In this document: in pieces, positions 34,622 to 44,500 of the stretch | How the letters are laid out: every line of letters begins with the position of its first letter | Position numbering within the stretch: position 1 is the stretch's first letter | Assembly: GCF_024220515.1 (NCBI RefSeq) | Contig: NZ_JAMXOT010000009.1 | Coordinates: 1-46,932 of the forward strand | Source of the DNA: Oscillatoria sp. HE19RPO | Lineage (GTDB): Bacteria; Cyanobacteriota; Cyanobacteriia; Cyanobacteriales; Laspinemataceae | Direction of reading: 5' to 3' | Length of the DNA stretch: 46,932 nt | Notes under the pieces: model-generated | What the model saw: the letters and a program-made list of their open reading frames with translations, nothing else | The model's database searches: none | What the model was told of the DNA's origin: nothing | Program-made: the position numbers and the translations under genes

Positions 34622-36188
34622 CTGGACAGTGAAAAGTTCTATGAGATCATTATCAAGGGGCTTTTAACGGTCCAATGCGTCTGTGTATGTTGTTATGCAT
34701 GAATAACTCTTTGGCCTGAAGGAATTTTGTCAAAAGTAAGCTGGGTGGACTTTCAGCTAAAATAGAAGGGGCAGATTGTTGTAGAGTAAGCCGAACAATT
34801 TGCTCACTCGGGTAACCACTGCTAGGTACGGTTCTGAACCAACCCGAAAAACCTTGCCAAATCGTCGATGGCATGGATAAACTCAGAATTTGTAAAATCC
34901 CTAAAACTAAAGCATTTAGATTAACAAACCTTTCAAATGCTTCTATTTTATCTTGGATATTCACCCGGTCTTTATCAGGGTATTCTTGGATATTCATATT
35001 TTTAGATTCTCGGAAAGATGGAGCCATATTTTTCATCCAAAACCGATAATTGAAGCCAGATAAAAGTTCGATTAAGGTCTTAAAATTGACTTCAATTTTA
35101 AACCGCCAACTATAAGCCGTTATGATTTCTCCTCCCGATAAATCCAGGTCTGTTGAAAGCAGAATGCTGGGTTTTCCTCCTGGCCACAATACCAAAACAA
35201 AACGCGCTAAATTTTCGGGACAGACGAAGATGTAAATCTATTGTACGATAACTGACTTTCTGTTTCTTTCCATAAAGCGATAACGATTCAGTGCTTAAAG
35301 AATTTGGGTCATTAAATAATGTGCGTAATTCCAGTGATTGTCCCCAAGTGCGAGGTCTGCCGGGACCTTTTTTCACGGGGGACGGTGGTAACGGATGCTT
35401 GGCAACTGTATTAATCTTGACCCGGGTAATTAAATGAATTGAAGCGGCCCGAAACTGCTTAATTAATTTTTTTGAAGCAAAATAGGCATCTAAGATGGCG
35501 TAACTTCCAGCTTTCATGTAAGCCCTACATAAGCCAGACATTTTATCAACTAAGGTCGGTGAATTTACATCAGGTTGAAGTCCATCTTGAAGGAACGAAC
35601 GTAACCGGGACAGCAACTAAAGAATCCCCAGATTGTAATAAAAGACTAAAAGCTCCAAAATAATGACCCCGAATCCATTCCGGTTTGCTCACATTACCTG
35701 ATTCTTGGTGTAATTTTTTAACGAGGGGCATTTTCGGCCTTATGAACGCCACTTTAATGCCATCCCCAACATAAATAGGTTGACCCTTCAACCGTTTGAC
35801 ATTTTCATGAGAAATCAACCATTGATGCCATCGGAGCGATAATGTTTTGGCACTCCAACTTGTGGCGTGAAACCAATGCAGAGCGTGCCCATAGTAGTAA
35901 TCACTCAGTCCCACTGCATTCAGATAACTGGTGATGGCAGGGGTCCGGTTGCATAACAAAATCCCCCAGACCACGATCGCTAACCATTCAAACGCCGCCT
36001 CACGGCTGAATGCAGGCCGTAGACTTTGGAGGGAAGGTAAATTCGCTCAAAGGGGGGCATAATGATAACACTGGTTAAGCTTTGAATACTTACCAGTATG
36101 ACTTATGGACTGGCTTTATGCCGGTCCATTTTTTCTGAGGCCCAATGAGCGACCAACTTGGGGTTATACAGAACTTTTCACTGTCCAG
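34622..36188 (-). mobile_element. IS4-group insertion sequence with perfect ends and 9-bp target duplication
   Basis: The ends are exact inverted repeats, CTGGACAGTGAAAAGTTCT at 34622-34640 and its complement at 36170-36188. They are flanked by the direct repeat TCAACCAGA at 34613-34621 and 36189-36197. The element is 1567 bp. The intact ends and target duplication show a clean transposition event into previously continuous sequence. The single transposase gene inside is broken. Confidence 0.92.
34653..36060 (-). pseudogene. IS4-group transposase, frameshifted at three points
   Basis: Reading from 36060, MPPFERIYLPS begins the gene. A frame change leads to LRPAFSREAAFEWLAIVVWG and on through YVGDGIKVAF, which holds the first catalytic Asp, and GNVSKPEWIRGHYFGAFSLL. 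A second change near 35590 leads to RSFLQDGLQPDVNSPTLVDK and YAILDAYFASKKL with the second Asp. A third, near 35215, leads to LWPGGKPSILLSTDLDLSGG and YSWRFKIEVNFKTLIE, whose Y-x2-R-x3-E block is the IS4-group signature around the catalytic Glu. The catalytic residues survive but lie in different frames, so no full-length protein can be made without recoding. Confidence 0.9.
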
Positions 36189-36197
36189 TCAACCAGA

Positions 36198-36995
36198 CCT
36201 TACAATAAATTTAATTTTTAATCCGGTTGATAGGAAGAGGTTACCTAATAATTTAAAAAACAGATAACCCCTACAAAGGTTGATAAAAATTTTAATAGGG
36301 GTATTTGTATAAGTATTGCAAGATAAATTTAGAGATGTTGCAGTCGTGGTTATCCCTCACTGTTTTAGCCATTTATTCATAAACTTATGTCCTCGGGTCC
36401 TGTATATTTTATAAAACTTTGTGATAAGGGAGAAGAGAGTTCTAGGGTTCGGTGGAAGAGGCAATATTGCTGGAATCACACCAATACCTGTCAAAATAGC
36501 TGCGCGTCGATAGATTGGGTTCAGATGTTAGATCTCCGCCACTCCGATTAATGAATCTATGGAGCGAGTGGAATTGTCTGACTACTGCGGTGCCATTGCG
36601 ATCGCATTGTAAGACCGATCAATCGCCAGAGAGAACCCTCCTCTTTTTTGAGGATCCGTAGGGGTAAAACCCCTCATTGACCTAACCCATCGGCATCCTC
36701 AAAAGTATTCCGGTTCAAAAAGGCGGTTGTAGGAGCGATAGTGGGGACTTTTACCCCAATTTATCCCTGAGAAACCGGGTGTTCTCCCCTCATGCTCATG
36801 GACACCCCAGACCCCTTCTACTGGGGTGGAGAAGAAGCGATCGCCCAGGACAGGGACAGTTCCCTTGAGAAAATTGAAAAAATCTTTAGTCCCCCTCCAT
36901 CTCATGGTTTAATAAGTAACTGTAACCCTTTGCCTGTAGCTTCTTTTCCCAGTCAACCTCAGTCCTTAATTGGCAATACACATTTGGAGGCCAAT
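36198..36995. other. Intergenic region between the IS element and the acidic-protein gene
   Basis: About 800 bp with no supported gene. The left half is AT-rich. Short hairpins occur at about 36660-36680 (GGGG/CCCC type), and the palindrome at 36769-36786 belongs to the AGAAACC family. A reading frame open from 36792 in phase with the next gene has no ribosome-binding site and is probably not translated. Confidence 0.6.
36769..36786. repeat. Palindrome GAGAAACCGGGTGTTCTC
   Basis: An imperfect 18-bp palindrome related to the repeats at 2841-2866 and 41215-41290 (AGAAACC facing GGTTTCT). It lies about 210 bp upstream of the acidic-protein gene. Confidence 0.45.
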
Positions 36996-38285
36996 ATGAA
37001 AAATTTACAGTTGCTCGATGAAACCATTCGCAACTTAGAGCAGGAAGCCAATCTAACGCGCATTAAAAAATTAATGCTTTGTCTATGTCAGGGAAGATGG
37101 GAAAATAATGCGGACTTACTGGCGGCTTTGAATTTACGGGACCTCATTATTGAAGTCTGCGAAGTAACCGGGACTTTAGACAATCTTAAATTTTCTTTAG
37201 ATGGAATCGTCAGCAATATTAATAAACCGCAACAATATGCCTTGGTTGCTAAACTTTTAATTTCCAGTTTGGGTAAATTTTATGAAGATGGTTCAACCCA
37301 GTCCGGACTATCGGATTTTCCACCCCCACCGGATCTAGCAAACACCCTGGTCATTGTATCTGATTTTACCAACGAGACTGACTTTGACCTTCCGAATCCG
37401 CCTGAACCCCCAACTTTCATCTCGCGAGAAAAAATCTTTGATTTGCGGCTCAAAGTCGTTCAGCACACGAGTCCATTACGGGCAAAAATCCTGATATTTT
37501 CGGCACTCGATCGCCTCTTTGAATTTAATCGGGATGAAGACTGGCTCAACTTAAAAAAAATCCAGCTTGACGAACTGCTCCAGCAAATTTATGAACTCTG
37601 TCCCAGTGTTGACGCTCTCGAATCTCACTTATATGAAACCGCCAAAAACCTCCCAGAAGCGGATGAGAACTATCAATCTGCTGGCGTGATTGTGCAGTAC
37701 ATGACGCCGTTATATTCCCACCTCGGACAACTCCCCCCTCTCCCGGACTCGATCGCTCCGGGGAGCGATCGCTGGAATGCTGCACCCCGGATATCGGCAA
37801 CCGAAGAAGATAGCAGTGCCAATCAAGACTTCATCCCGGATGATGATGACGATAACGATTACAGTGAGATTATGGAGGACAGTCTGGACAGTAGCGATAT
37901 ATTGAGCGAAGTGTTACCAGCCATCTCGTCGAATTCCGGGAATTTGAACGGCAGCGAGCGCAAATTTTCGTTAAGCGCCCTCAAAAAAATCGATCCAGTT
38001 CAACAAAAACAAGAACTGGAGAAAAAACTAAATCTTAAAGTAACCCAAAGTGTGGAAGAAATTGTTCAATTTATTGAAAATCGCTTAAATCATCTCGAAC
38101 GGGAAATTAGCGAAGAACTCGAACCCCTGGACATTGAAGACGGAATTTCAGTCAAATATGAAACGATGGGAGATTTAATTACCCAAGTCAAACAGGCTAC
38201 TTCTCAATTCCTAGAACTTCTGATAAACTTAGAAGAAGCGGAAAGAAACCAACCCATTGAACGAGAAGATAACTCGGCGTCTTAA
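36996..38285 (+). CDS. Acidic protein of unknown function with C-terminal coiled coil
   Basis: This is a cytoplasmic-looking protein of about 429 residues with no signal peptide. The N-terminal 100 residues are helical (MKNLQLLDETIRNLEQEANL, KLMLCLCQGRWENNADLLA). A Pro-rich stretch (about 110-140) leads to a second helical domain with LRAKILIFSALDRLFEFNRDEDW. Then come an Asp-rich linker with DDDDDN and a coiled coil near residues 330-420 (QKQELEKKLNLKV, QFIENRLNHLEREISEEL). I recognise no family. The start is set by GGAGG 5 nt before ATG 36996; a longer frame from 36792 lacks such a site. It is followed 83 bp later by the pentapeptide-repeat gene on the same strand. Confidence 0.75.
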   Translation: MKNLQLLDETIRNLEQEANLTRIKKLMLCLCQGRWENNADLLAALNLRDLIIEVCEVTGTLDNLKFSLDGIVSNINKPQQYALVAKLLISSLGKFYEDGSTQSGLSDFPPPPDLANTLVIVSDFTNETDFDLPNPPEPPTFISREKIFDLRLKVVQHTSPLRAKILIFSALDRLFEFNRDEDWLNLKKIQLDELLQQIYELCPSVDALESHLYETAKNLPEADENYQSAGVIVQYMTPLYSHLGQLPPLPDSIAPGSDRWNAAPRISATEEDSSANQDFIPDDDDDNDYSEIMEDSLDSSDILSEVLPAISSNSGNLNGSERKFSLSALKKIDPVQQKQELEKKLNLKVTQSVEEIVQFIENRLNHLEREISEELEPLDIEDGISVKYETMGDLITQVKQATSQFLELLINLEEAERNQPIEREDNSAS

Positions 38286-38368
38286 AGACCAACCGAAAAC
38301 AACAAGGGCAACCCTAAATCCAATAATTAATGTCAGGGTAATAAAGCGGGGAAAGAGGGATAATGTTG

Positions 38369-39364
38369 ATGAATGTCGAAGAATTATTGCGACGCTATAC
38401 AGCCGGAGAAACTAATTTTAACGGAGCCAGTCTCTGGGGAGCAAACCTTCGAGGGGCGGATTTGATTGGAGCGAAATTACGGGGAGCGGACCTCCACGGA
38501 GCGGACCTGATTTTTGCCTACTTGAGCCGAGTCAACTTGAGTGCCGCCTACTTAGTCAGTACCAAACTCAGTGGTGCCAACCTCAATCAAGCCAATCTCT
38601 CCGGTGCAAATCTCAGCGATGCGGACCTACATGGGGCGACCCTCCAAGGTGCCGATCTTCGCAAAGCGAACCTCAATTTAGCCAATCTCCTGGATGCGAA
38701 CCTCAGCGATGCAGATTTGCGCGGAACCACCTTGAGCGGGGTTTGTTTACGCGGAGCCTGTTTGCGCGGGGCCAATTTCCGGGAGGAACGGCGGATCTAC
38801 AGTGCGGCGAACTTGCGGGGTGCGGATTTACGCGGAGCCGATTTGCGCGGAGTCAACCTTAGCGGTGCGGACTTGACGAAGGCGGATTTAAGTGGGGCAA
38901 ATCTGACCGAAACGAACTTGCGCGGGGCGAATTTGGAACGGGCAAAAATGGCCTCAGCGATTGTCAACGGAGGGTTTTTGAGCGATGCCAATCTGTCCTA
39001 TGTGGATTTGAGCGGGGCTTGTATGACAAATGTCAAGCTGGAACGATCTCAGTTGGGCGAGGCGAATTTGGAGGGAGCTAAACTGGATATGGCCATCATC
39101 ACCGATGCCAAACTGGGGAAAGTCAACCTATCCGGGGCGAATTTAACCCGGGCGAATCTGTCCCGGACGGATTTAAGTCGAGCGAATCTGTCTCATGCGC
39201 TCTTGAACGAGGCGAATCTATGTGAGGCATATTTGGCCCGAACGAATTTAATGCGGTCCAATTTGACTAAAGCGAGCTTAATCCGAGCAGAAATGAGCGG
39301 CGCTAATACGGCTGGGGCGATATTTAGCCAGACGACGATGCCGAATGGGGATGTGCAGAATTAA
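38369..39364 (+). CDS. Pentapeptide-repeat protein
   Basis: This protein of about 331 residues consists almost wholly of A(D/N)LxG pentapeptides, for example ANLRGADLIGAKLRGADLHG, which form a right-handed quadrilateral beta-helix. After a short N-terminal helix (VEELLRRYTAGETNF) the coil runs to near the C-terminus, with one break, NFREERRIYSAANL, at about residue 134. Cyanobacteria carry many such proteins and most have no known role; some in other bacteria mimic DNA and bind gyrase. No extra domain is visible. The ATG at 38369 is 8 nt from GAGGGA and is preferred over the ATG two codons upstream. The gene may be co-transcribed with the acidic-protein gene. Confidence 0.92.
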   Translation: MNVEELLRRYTAGETNFNGASLWGANLRGADLIGAKLRGADLHGADLIFAYLSRVNLSAAYLVSTKLSGANLNQANLSGANLSDADLHGATLQGADLRKANLNLANLLDANLSDADLRGTTLSGVCLRGACLRGANFREERRIYSAANLRGADLRGADLRGVNLSGADLTKADLSGANLTETNLRGANLERAKMASAIVNGGFLSDANLSYVDLSGACMTNVKLERSQLGEANLEGAKLDMAIITDAKLGKVNLSGANLTRANLSRTDLSRANLSHALLNEANLCEAYLARTNLMRSNLTKASLIRAEMSGANTAGAIFSQTTMPNGDVQN

Positions 39365-39417
39365 ACCGATCGCCCATTAATCAAACCACGAGGGAATAAA
39401 TCAGGGAGAACAGGCAG

Positions 39418-40929
39418 ATGACCCAGTATGATGCGATCGCCATCGGCAGTGGAATTGGCGGATTAGTCACAGCAGCCTTACTCGCTCGGTATGGCAAGCG
39501 CGTACTCGTTTGTGAGAGTCATGCGATCGCCGGAGGTGCAGCGCATGGGTTTTCTCGCCAGGGATTTCACTTCGACTCCGGACCCTCCTTTTACTGTGGA
39601 TTGGGAGATTCCCAAAGCCTCAACCCCCTGCGCCAAGTCCTGGAACTCTTGGGAGAAGCGGTGCAAACCATCGCTTATGACCCCTTGGGACATTATCACT
39701 TCGGGGAGATTACCCTGCCCATTTACGGCAGTTGCGATCGCTATCGGGCGGAAATTGCCGCCATTACCCCCACGGGAGCCCAAGAACTCCAGCGGTTTGA
39801 ACGGCGGATGTTGTCCTTGTATGACGCCCTCAAAGGCATTCCAACTTTAATCTTACGCAGCGATCGCCAGCTACTCCCCGTCCTCCTGTCATACTGGCCC
39901 GCCTTGCTCCAATTACTGCCCCATCTTCGGGAGATTCAAGGGTCCGTGGGTCAACTCGTGGATCGCGATGTGAAAGACCCCTTCGTGCGGCGTTTAATCG
40001 ACCTCGAATGCTTCTTACTCTCCGGATTCAAAGCGCACGGCACGATCGCCCCAGAAGTGGCCTTTATGTTCGGGGAACGCAGTCGCAGCGCCATCGACTA
40101 TCCCATTGGCGGGAGTACCGCCATGATTGAGGCCCTAGTGCGGGGATTAACCCGATGGGGAGGGGAACTGCGCCTGAATGCTCATGTGGAGCGTATTTTA
40201 GTCGAAGCAGGGCGAGTCACCGGGGTGCGGTTGCGAAATGGCACCCTCCTCCAGGCCCCGATTGTCATTTCTAATGCCACAATTTGGGATACCTATACCC
40301 ATCTGCTCGCACCGGAGGACCTCCCGGAGACCTATCGCCGTCAAGCCCTAGAAACTCCGGTTTTAGATAGCTTTATGCACTTGCACCTGGGGATTAAAGC
40401 CGAAGGATTAACCGGACTGACGGGACATCATGTGGTGGTTCATGATGGCGATCGCGACCTCACCGAACCGGGGAATACCTGTATGATTTCCATTCCCTCG
40501 GTCTGGGACCCCAAACTGGCCCCACCGGGACATCATGGGATTCATGCTTATACGATGGAACCCTACCAGTCTTGGCAGTCCGATGCCAGTTATAAAGCCC
40601 GGAAGCGACTGCGAGCCCAATCGTTATTTCGAGCCTTAGAACGGATTATTCCCGATCTACGCGATCGCATCGTCTTGGAATTGATTGGCACTCCCCTCAC
40701 CCATGCCAAATTCCTGCGGCGCGATCGAGGCACCTATGGTCCAGCGATCGCCGCTGGAAAAGGAACATTTCCCAGTATTCATACCCCCATTGCCGGATTA
40801 TACCGAGTGGGGGATAGCACCCTTCCCGGCATTGGGGTTCCTGCGGTAGCAGCATCGGGAATCCTCTGTGCCAACACCCTCGTGGAACCCGAGCAAACTG
40901 CACAATTACTGAAAACTCACCGGACTTGA
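39418..40929 (+). CDS. CrtI/CrtISO-family FAD-dependent oxidoreductase
   Basis: This 503-residue flavoprotein of the phytoene desaturase/carotenoid isomerase superfamily begins with the dinucleotide motif IGSGIGGLVTAALLARYGK and the FAD-contacting VLVCESHAIAGGAAHGF. The C-terminal FAD block is LYRVGDSTLPGIGVPAVAASG near 465-485. SNATIWDTYTHLL and PIGGSTAMIEALVRGL are typical of cyanobacterial CrtISO-like proteins. It probably acts on a carotenoid or another polyene at the membrane. Whether it is true CrtH/CrtISO, a desaturase, or an uncharacterised relative cannot be told by eye. It begins 53 bp after the pentapeptide-repeat gene. Confidence 0.85.
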   Translation: MTQYDAIAIGSGIGGLVTAALLARYGKRVLVCESHAIAGGAAHGFSRQGFHFDSGPSFYCGLGDSQSLNPLRQVLELLGEAVQTIAYDPLGHYHFGEITLPIYGSCDRYRAEIAAITPTGAQELQRFERRMLSLYDALKGIPTLILRSDRQLLPVLLSYWPALLQLLPHLREIQGSVGQLVDRDVKDPFVRRLIDLECFLLSGFKAHGTIAPEVAFMFGERSRSAIDYPIGGSTAMIEALVRGLTRWGGELRLNAHVERILVEAGRVTGVRLRNGTLLQAPIVISNATIWDTYTHLLAPEDLPETYRRQALETPVLDSFMHLHLGIKAEGLTGLTGHHVVVHDGDRDLTEPGNTCMISIPSVWDPKLAPPGHHGIHAYTMEPYQSWQSDASYKARKRLRAQSLFRALERIIPDLRDRIVLELIGTPLTHAKFLRRDRGTYGPAIAAGKGTFPSIHTPIAGLYRVGDSTLPGIGVPAVAASGILCANTLVEPEQTAQLLKTHRT

Positions 40930-41214
40930 CTGCGGGACCTACCTAGGGTTTTACAGGGTTTGGATTCTTTACTTACCTGGACCCATAAGCGATAATCAGA
41001 TGATGCTGATTCCGGAGATGGATTGGGCATTATAGGTCTGAGGCTCCCCCAGTCCGGCAACGGGATGATCGAGCTGACAAAGGTACCCCGGATCAACAGG
41101 ACCTCAACCCAGGGGCGACCCCCTGGGCAAGATACGCGATCGCCGATCGATCCATGAAGGATGAGGCTGTAGTTTAGGGCTCACACCGGGCCTAGGGCGT
41201 CAGTATAGTAGAGG

Positions 41215-41234
41215 AAAGAGAAACCGTTTTCTTT
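41215..41234. repeat. Palindrome AAAGAGAAACCGTTTTCTTT
   Basis: An imperfect 20-bp palindrome, 33 bp before a related copy at 41267-41290. It could be a repeat unit or half of a paired operator ahead of the kinase gene. Confidence 0.45.
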
Positions 41235-41266
41235 GACAACATCTCTACTCATTAGCCGCAAATTTG

Positions 41267-41290
41267 GACAAGAAACTTGGTTTCTGGTCC
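41267..41290. repeat. Palindrome GGACAAGAAAC-TT-GGTTTCTGGTCC
   Basis: Arms of 11 bp with one mismatch pair around a 2-3-nt centre. This is the best-paired member of the family also seen at 2841-2866. It lies about 230 bp upstream of the hybrid kinase start codon. Confidence 0.6.
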
Positions 41291-41522
41291 AGTTGAGCAA
41301 ATCAGAGACCGACGTCCTAGGGGGTAGCGGATGCCGCCACTTCCTTTCCTAGGCGATACAGTAGGCCATATAGCGAACAGATCACCGATCTATAGAATTA
41401 TGGAGCGATCGCGCCACTCTTGTTTTTGTGCAAGTAGTTTATGCCAACATAAACGATTTCTTCGCCGGAACTCCCGTTTTGGTGGATCGGTTGAGTAACG
41501 AAGATGAGGGTGTGAGCATTCT

Positions 41523-44500
41523 ATGAAATTGCGAAAGAAAATACTGATTATAGTCGGCACGACCTTGTTAGGTCTAAATGTCGTGCTGTACGCTACAGCA
41601 TCGAGTATTTTACTGGGAGACTTCAAAGACTTAGAACAGAAAGTCGTCCACCAAGATGCAGTCCGAGGCTTGCAGTCCCTCCAGCAGACCCTTAACGAAC
41701 TGGAATCCATCGCTCGCTATCATGCGGAATGGGATGACACTTACAGCTTTATTACCCCGGGAGATCCCAACTATGTTAACTCCAATTTTGGCAATGAAAC
41801 CTTTGTTCAATTAAAGCTGAATTTGTTGCTGATTCTGGACGAACAAAGACGACCTGTTTTTAGCAAAGCCTTTGATTTCCAACAAAAGGCGGAAATCCCC
41901 ATGCCGGGGATCATTCAAGATTTAGCCTCGGCTTATCAACAACAAGTTGAGCAAAAATTCACCGAAACCGGACACCACAACTACCCCCTCAGTGGCATTG
42001 TCCTCCTCCCCCAGGGACCGGCCCTGATTGCCGCCCAATCCATTCTCACCAGTCAAGGAGAGGGTCCGTACCGGGGGACTTTATGGGTGGGACGCTTTCT
42101 GAATCAGCAGGAAATCGATCGCCTCGCGGACCTGACCCAATTATCCCTTTTGGTGTATCCGATGAGCGCTTTGCCACCGGAACTGGACGCGGTGAGAACC
42201 GAGTTAGAGGGGTCTGACCCATCCCCAAATCCCTCACAACCCTTGACCTCGATGAATCTGGGGCAACATCGGCGGCGATCGCCCATTGTGGTCAAGGCCC
42301 TCAGCGAGACGAAAATGGCCGCCTATACCGCCATCCCGGCGATCGCCAGCAATACCCCCTTGCTACTCCAAGTCAACCACAATCGCGAGATTTACGCCAA
42401 AGGTAAAACCAGCGTCCGCTATTTTATCGGGTCTCTGTTAGGGGTGAGTCTCGGGTTTAGTGGTCTAACCCTGCTGTTATTTGAAAAATTAGTCCTCTCG
42501 CGACTGACAATCCTCAGCCGAAAAGTCGAACGCATCGGGGACAAAGGGGACCTGTCCATGCGCGTCAAAATTGCGGGTCATGATGAACTCTCCAGTTTAG
42601 GAATGACCATCAACGGGATGCTCAAAGCTCTGCAAGAGTCCCAGTATAAACTCCAAGAAAGTGAAGAACGCTATCGCTTGATGGCGGAAAACTCCACGGA
42701 TATGATTTCCCGCCATACCCCAAAAGGCAAGTTTATTTACGTTTCCCCGGCTTGTCATTCGTTATTGGGATATGAACCCGATGAACTGATTGGCTGTAAC
42801 CTCTATGAATTTTTCCATCCCGAGGATGCCCAAATCCTGACCAAATCCTACTTAGCAATGGTCAAGGGTCAAGTCAGTTACACCGTTAGCTACCGGATCC
42901 GCCATAAATATGGTCATTACCTCTGGTTTGAAAGTACCAGTCGCACGGTTCGCAATCCCCAAACTGATGAAATCGAAGAATTAGTCGCCATTTCCCGGGA
43001 TATCACCGAACGCCATCAAACCGATGAGGAACTGCGGGAAAGTGAAGCCTCGATTAGAGCGCTTTATAAAATTACTTCTTCCCGTAAACTCAGCTTTGAG
43101 CAACGGTTGCAACGGTTGCTGATCATGGGAAAACGGCGGTTTGGGTTGCCTGTGGCGATTTTATCCCGGATTAAAGGCGATCGCTATGAAATCATGGCGG
43201 TTCAATCCCCGGACAAAACTCTCAAACCCGGCGATCGCTTCTCCTTGAGTCAAACCTACTGTCGCGAAACCCTCCGCCTCAAAGAACCCCTCTATTTTGA
43301 ATCGGTCAGTGTCACGCGCTGGCACAACAATCCCACCCAAACCCCCTTTCCTCAAGAAGCCTATATCGGAACTCGGGTGATTGTTGGGGGCAAAATCTAT
43401 GGCACTCTCAGCTTTTCCAGTAGCACCCCCCTAGGACGCCCGTTTAAAGCCGTCGATAAAGAACTGCTCAAACTGATGGCGCAGTGGATTGGCAGTGAAA
43501 TCGAGCGTCGTGCTGCCGCAGCCGATTTAGCCCGCGCCCGAGATGAGGCCCTCGCTGCCACTCGTGCCAAAAGCGAATTTCTCGCCACCATGAGCCACGA
43601 AATCCGCACCCCCATGAATGCCGTGATTGGCATGACCGGATTACTCCTGGATACAAACCTCAACCCCGAACAGCGTGATTTTGTCGAAACTGTCCGCGCC
43701 AGTGGGGATGCCCTGCTCACCATTATTAACGATATCCTCGACTTCTCCAAAATCGAGTCCGGGAAACTCGACCTGGAACAGCAACCCTTTAACCTACGCG
43801 CTTGTATTGAAGATTCCCTAGATTTACTCGCCTCCAGAGCAGCGGAAAAAGGCGTCGAGTTGGCCTATCTGATCGAACCCTCGACTCCGGAAATGATTAT
43901 CGGCGATGTCACCCGTGTCCGTCAAATCTTGGTAAATTTGCTCAGTAATGCGGTGAAATTCACTGAAAAAGGGGAAGTAGTGGTCTCGGTGAGTGCCTCG
44001 GCCATTCCTCCGCAACAGGCCGGAGGAATCGGAACTGACAGTTTACTCCTCAAGGATCAGGAGACGGCAAACGGTCATCACTCCAAGGAGCTCAACCCAG
44101 ATCTCAACACCGCCAACCCCCCCTGTCAAATCCAATTTACTGTGTCCGATACCGGCATCGGCATTCCCCCGGAACGGATGAATCGGCTATTTAAGTCCTT
44201 TTCCCAGGTGGATTCCTCCACGACTCGCGAATATGGTGGCACGGGCTTGGGTTTAGCCATCAGCAAGCGTTTGAGCGAATTGATGGGGGGTCGGATGTGG
44301 GTGGTCAGTGGCGAGGGAGTCGGAGGCGACCCAGACCCGGCATTTCAATGGCCGATCGCCTCCTCTGTGCGGGAACCCTCCTCCCCAATACCAGACCCGG
44401 AGCAAAGTATCTTTACCTTGACGGATTCCAAATCGGATCAGGCCGATACCCCACCCACGGGATCTACGTTCTATTTCACGGTGATGGCAACCCCAGCGGT

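Larger units (their letters stand above)
40930..41522. other. Intergenic region upstream of the hybrid kinase
   Basis: 593 bp with no supported gene. It contains a GC-rich hairpin (CCCAGGGG-CGAC-CCCCTGGG, 41108-41127) without a T-tract and two members of the AGAAACC palindrome family (41215-41234 and 41267-41290). The kinase promoter presumably lies in the last 250 bp, but none is specified. Confidence 0.6.

Noticed and set aside
34653-36060. Programmed frameshifting of the second transposase
   Set aside because: Three separate breaks without clear slippery heptamers are better explained by mutation or sequencing error than by recoding.
36792-36995. 68-residue N-terminal extension of the acidic protein
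   Set aside because: No ribosome-binding site at 36792, a low-complexity translation, and a strong GGAGG site at the internal ATG 36996.
41108-41127. Rho-independent terminator after the carotenoid-type oxidoreductase
   Set aside because: The stem CCCAGGGG/CCCCTGGG is strong but is followed by CAAGATACG on one strand and preceded by a non-T tract on the other.
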